A stretch of 9,595 bases of DNA from CAUZFZ01 sp963579025 (GTDB lineage: Bacteria; Planctomycetota; Planctomycetia; Planctomycetales; Planctomycetaceae), in contig CAUZFZ010000265.1 of NCBI GenBank assembly GCA_963579025.1, positions 1 to 9,595 on the forward strand. Direction: 5' to 3'. Shown here piece by piece: positions 8,159 to 9,595 of this stretch (its first letter is position 1; each line of letters starts with the position of its first letter). The notes beneath the pieces were generated by a model. It saw only the letters and a list, made by a program, of their open reading frames with translations. It had not been told where the DNA came from and searched no databases. Made by a program: the position numbers and the translations under genes.

Positions 8159-8479
8159 GAGTCAGCCTGAAACTGGAGTTACGATGTGTGCGGAAACCAG
8201 GTCGTTGATCGCGGAACGATCAGCGTCTCATCGCTCGAAGCCGATCCTACACAACGGCACCCTGGTCACGCAGTGCGATAGCCCAATAATTGTGGACACC
8301 GAAGTTCGATTCAGACAGCGAGATTAGTTCGGTGTAGTTCTTCGGATTCGGCTATGCATACCGCTGTTGCGATCCGATTGATGACGCGACAGTTCGCTTT
8401 TTCGCGTTTGACTGTAGTCACATTTCGCCGCTCCGGTCGACCAAATTGCGCCAAGAAGCTTGGGGAAGGGGGATGAGAT
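8159..8479. other. Non-coding stretch upstream of the beta-propeller gene
   Basis: About 320 bp without a credible gene. It should hold the promoter of the minus-strand beta-propeller gene, but no clear -35/-10 pair is visible. It contains the inverted repeat at 8206-8222 and a 5-bp hairpin CCAAG-AAG-CTTGG at 8451-8463. The 5' end of the intron-like RNA probably falls in the last 60 bp or so, but no GTGYG-type 5' splice consensus is seen here. Confidence 0.5.
8206..8222. promoter_or_regulatory. Perfect inverted repeat upstream of the beta-propeller gene
   Basis: TGATCG (8206-8211) and CGATCA (8217-8222) are exact reverse complements with a 5-bp spacer. The element lies 48 bp upstream of the beta-propeller start, a place suited to an operator or a 5'-leader hairpin. 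No regulator is encoded nearby. Confidence 0.3.
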
Positions 8480-8839
8480 GCAGGATGCAAATCTGAAACC
8501 TTTCGTTGGAATCCTGCGGGTGTAAAGCCCGTCCAGTAGCGCCTGACCAGCGGCTGGAAGCGAGTGTTGCGTGGGGCGTGGTGACGCGCACTGCGAAGCG
8601 TACGCAGCGAGTCCGAAAGCCATGCTATTGAGCTTCGAAAGACCTTTCGTGGGAGCCTTTGCTGTTTTGGTACCAAGGGCCACGCAGCTGCACCGCAATG
8701 GTCTGGTGTCTGCAGTCCTGCCGGAGTCGGATTGGAGCATGTGCAAACGGACAATTGGGGTTCTCCAGGAACTTGGGAGGTCCTGTCGTTTCCTCAGCGA
8801 AATTCCGGACGGAGATACCGGGTGACCAACTCCAGGCTT

Positions 8840-8860
8840 CGGCGGCTCACTCGTCCGCCG
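8840..8860 (+). other. Hairpin inside the intron-like RNA
   Basis: CGGCGG (8840-8845) and CCGCCG (8855-8860) are perfectly complementary around a 9-nt loop. It is a GC-rich stem, probably part of domain I or II of the intron; I cannot assign the subdomain without folding. Confidence 0.45.
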
Positions 8861-9037
8861 GGGAGCGAATACAACGAGTGAAACGTTGAGGTACCGCCAA
8901 ACGAAGGCAACGAAGTGCGGCGGGATGAGCTGCAGGAAGTCGTAGCGCTTTGATAGTACCGATGAAGCAGGGGAACTCGCTCCGGAGGACCCTGTGGAGG
9001 AAAGCGAAGCGTCGGTTGGCAGACTCGGTCGAGGGAA

Positions 9038-9071
9038 ACATGTCGAGCACATCGAGGCTCGATCCACATGT
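9038..9071 (+). other. Long hairpin inside the intron-like RNA
   Basis: ACATGT (9038-9043) pairs with ACATGT (9066-9071) and CGAGC (9044-9048) with GCTCG (9057-9061). The loop is 8 nt and a 4-nt bulge lies on the 3' arm. It sits about 60 nt before domain V and probably belongs to domain III or the stub of domain IV, where a maturase ORF would normally be inserted. Confidence 0.5.
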
Positions 9072-9131
9072 CACCGTCACTCGGCTGGATAGCTTCGGGG
9101 ACCAACGAGGATGGCGAATCTGCTGATCGAG

Positions 9132-9165
9132 GAACCGGATGCGCTAATGTGCGCACGTCCGGATC
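9132..9165 (+). ncRNA. Group II intron domain V (catalytic hairpin), altered triad
   Basis: Exactly 34 nt, the standard domain V length. The 5' arm GAACCGGAT pairs with the 3' arm ACGTCCGGATC, leaving the typical two-base CG bulge in the 3' arm, and an upper GCGC/GCGC stem carries a 6-nt loop. Known introns usually begin GAGCCG and end CGGTTC, so that A2-G3-C4 form the catalytic triad. Here the triad reads A-A-C, and the usual G-U pair at position 3 is replaced by an A opposite an A (9134 and 9163). The remaining pairs are intact. The match is strong for identity, while the triad change argues against normal catalysis. Confidence 0.8.
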
Positions 9166-9168
9166 TGT

Positions 9169-9201
9169 GGGAGCCCTGGTGGGTAACCGCCAGGGCCACC
9201 C
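9169..9201 (+). ncRNA. Group II intron domain VI with candidate branch-point A
   Basis: A 10-bp stem, GCCCTGGTGG (9173-9182) with CCGCCAGGGC (9187-9196), is capped by a GTAA tetraloop. A lower GGG/CCC stem (9169-9171 with 9199-9201) flanks an internal loop holding A9198, which is placed like the bulged branch-point A. By analogy with LtrB, where the branch A is seventh from the intron end, the 3' splice site would fall after C9204. The terminal dinucleotide would then be GC rather than the usual A plus pyrimidine. Confidence 0.65.
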
Positions 9202-9204
9202 GGC

Positions 9205-9457
9205 CCGATGCAGATTCGCAGGTCCTGTTGCCCGAGACCACTGACTGATTGACCTACAGTTTGAGTCACCGTGGCTGAGCTCTTTGGATCGACACACCAG
9301 ATGTGCGGCTCGACGTTTGCCGGACCGAGTTGTCAGGATGGTTCTCTGTCTTGAATCTTCAACCAAACGTGACGGGATGTCCGGCAGGATGCACAACAGA
9401 GCGGTCGACGGACTGGATTCAGCATGACGCACAGGTTGGCGGCTCGGGAGCCTGCCG
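9205..9457. other. Gap between the intron-like RNA and the integrase
   Basis: About 250 bp with no credible gene. It contains a short GGCTC-GG-GAGCC palindrome (9441-9452) just before the integrase start, which overlaps the expected ribosome binding area. I see no clear attachment site or terminator. An attachment site next to the integrase would be expected here or beyond the right edge, but cannot be recognised without the other copy. Confidence 0.4.
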
Positions 9458-9595
9458 ATGTCGACAAACCTTGAGTCCGCTGTCGAAAACTACGTCCGTG
9501 CCAGAAGTCTGTCGCAGGGAAGCCGTGATGAACATTTTGCGACGTTAAGGAAATGGAACCGCTGGGGTGGTGGAGTGCCCATCGAAGATTTGACG
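9458..9595 (+). CDS. Tyrosine-recombinase (integrase) N-terminus, cut by window edge
   Basis: 46 codons are visible from ATG 9458, open to the last base. The peptide (MSTNLESAVENYVRARSLSQ, then GSRDEHFATLRKWNRWGGGV and PIEDLT) has the pattern of the SAM-like core-binding domain of tyrosine recombinases: a first helix ending YVRARSLS, a polar turn GSRDEH, a second helix ATLRKWNRW, then a hydrophobic-acidic IEDLT leading to the third helix. Planctomycete site-specific integrases often start like this. The next in-frame stop upstream is at 9425-9427 and 9458 is the only ATG between, so the start is well placed, though the ribosome site (CGGGAG) is weak. The catalytic domain (R-H-R-Y residues) lies outside the window, so integrity cannot be judged. 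Confidence 0.7.
   Translation, partial: MSTNLESAVENYVRARSLSQGSRDEHFATLRKWNRWGGGVPIEDLT

Larger units (their letters stand above)
8480..9204 (+). mobile_element. ORF-less group II intron (probable; 5' end approximate)
   Basis: A roughly 725-nt structured RNA with no reading frame. Its 3' end carries a 34-nt domain V hairpin (9132-9165) and a domain VI hairpin with bulged A (9169-9201). Upstream are features like domain I of bacterial group II introns: GCAGGA/TCCTGC arms (8480-8485 with 8512-8517), a small CGGG-tgtaaag-CCCG hairpin (8517-8531), CTGCG-AAGCGTA-CGCAG followed by GCGAG and CCGAAAGCC (about 8589-8620), and strong hairpins at 8840-8860 and 9038-9071. The stretch around 8910-9010 resembles, from memory, sequence preceding the maturase ORF in planctomycete introns. 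Complete mobile introns carry a reverse transcriptase/maturase of about 400-600 codons in domain IV; here only some 60 nt separate the 9038-9071 hairpin from domain V, so that ORF is absent. Splicing would need a maturase supplied in trans, if it occurs. The 5' boundary is uncertain because no GTGYG start is visible. Confidence 0.7.

Noticed and set aside
8291..8300. TGTGGACACC resembling an insertion sequence end
   Set aside because: Ten bases only, with no matching inverted end, no transposase and no target duplication nearby.
8517..8531. Possible tRNA-like arm (GGG-tgtaaag-CCC)
   Set aside because: No acceptor, anticodon or T-arm could be assembled around it; it fits better as a small domain I hairpin of the intron.
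8324..9067. Minus-strand open frame of 247 codons
   Set aside because: It overlaps the intron-like RNA in antisense, is low in recognisable domain content, and is paralleled by another open frame in the same region; structured GC-rich RNA commonly produces such frames.
8794..9432. Minus-strand open frame of 212 codons
   Set aside because: It runs antisense through the intron domains V and VI and the strong hairpins; its residue composition (Arg/Ser/Pro-rich) is that of a chance frame and it has no recognisable motif.
1..9595. CRISPR array, rRNA, tRNA or restriction/defence genes
   Set aside because: No regularly spaced repeats, rRNA core motifs, tRNA cloverleaf or recognisable defence proteins were seen on either strand.

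Overview
The window looks like chromosomal DNA from a planctomycete (Pirellulales/Planctomycetales type). The main reason is a plus-strand pair typical of that phylum: a large secreted protein with c-type heme motifs and DUF1587/1595/1592/1588/1585-type segments, followed by a Tat-exported DUF1552 protein. A secreted PQQ-type beta-propeller protein opening with a WPQW motif, a large secreted carbohydrate-active-looking protein, mostly poor Shine-Dalgarno sites and moderately high GC fit the same picture. The assignment rests on family recognition only.

Layout. Positions 57-2420 and 2470-3732 (plus) hold the DUF1592/DUF1552 pair, 49 bp apart and probably one operon. It ends at a convincing intrinsic terminator (3772-3798). 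Converging on it from the minus strand are a 440-aa beta-propeller protein (8158-6836) and, 182 bp further on, a 913-aa secreted protein (6653-3912) with an amidotransferase-like N-terminal part, a helical-toroid middle and a discoidin-like C-terminus. All four products carry export signals, so this half looks like an envelope or periplasmic module, plausibly for polysaccharide recognition or breakdown. That role is inferred.

Positions 8159-9595 differ in character: there is no credible complete gene. The main content is a structured RNA on the plus strand, from about 8480 to 9204, that I read as an ORF-less group II intron. It ends in a 34-nt domain V hairpin (9132-9165) and a domain VI hairpin (9169-9201) with a bulged branch-point-like A. 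No reverse transcriptase/maturase is encoded, and the catalytic AGC triad of domain V reads AAC, so the intron is either decayed or an unusual variant. About 250 bp further on, the first 46 codons of a tyrosine-recombinase-like integrase run off the right edge (9458-9595), suggesting the edge of a mobile or accessory segment.

The most notable things are the maturase-less intron with its altered triad, the neighbouring integrase, and the domain combination of the 913-aa protein. I do not see a clearly new multi-gene system. Family names come from recognition of the translated sequence, not from searches.
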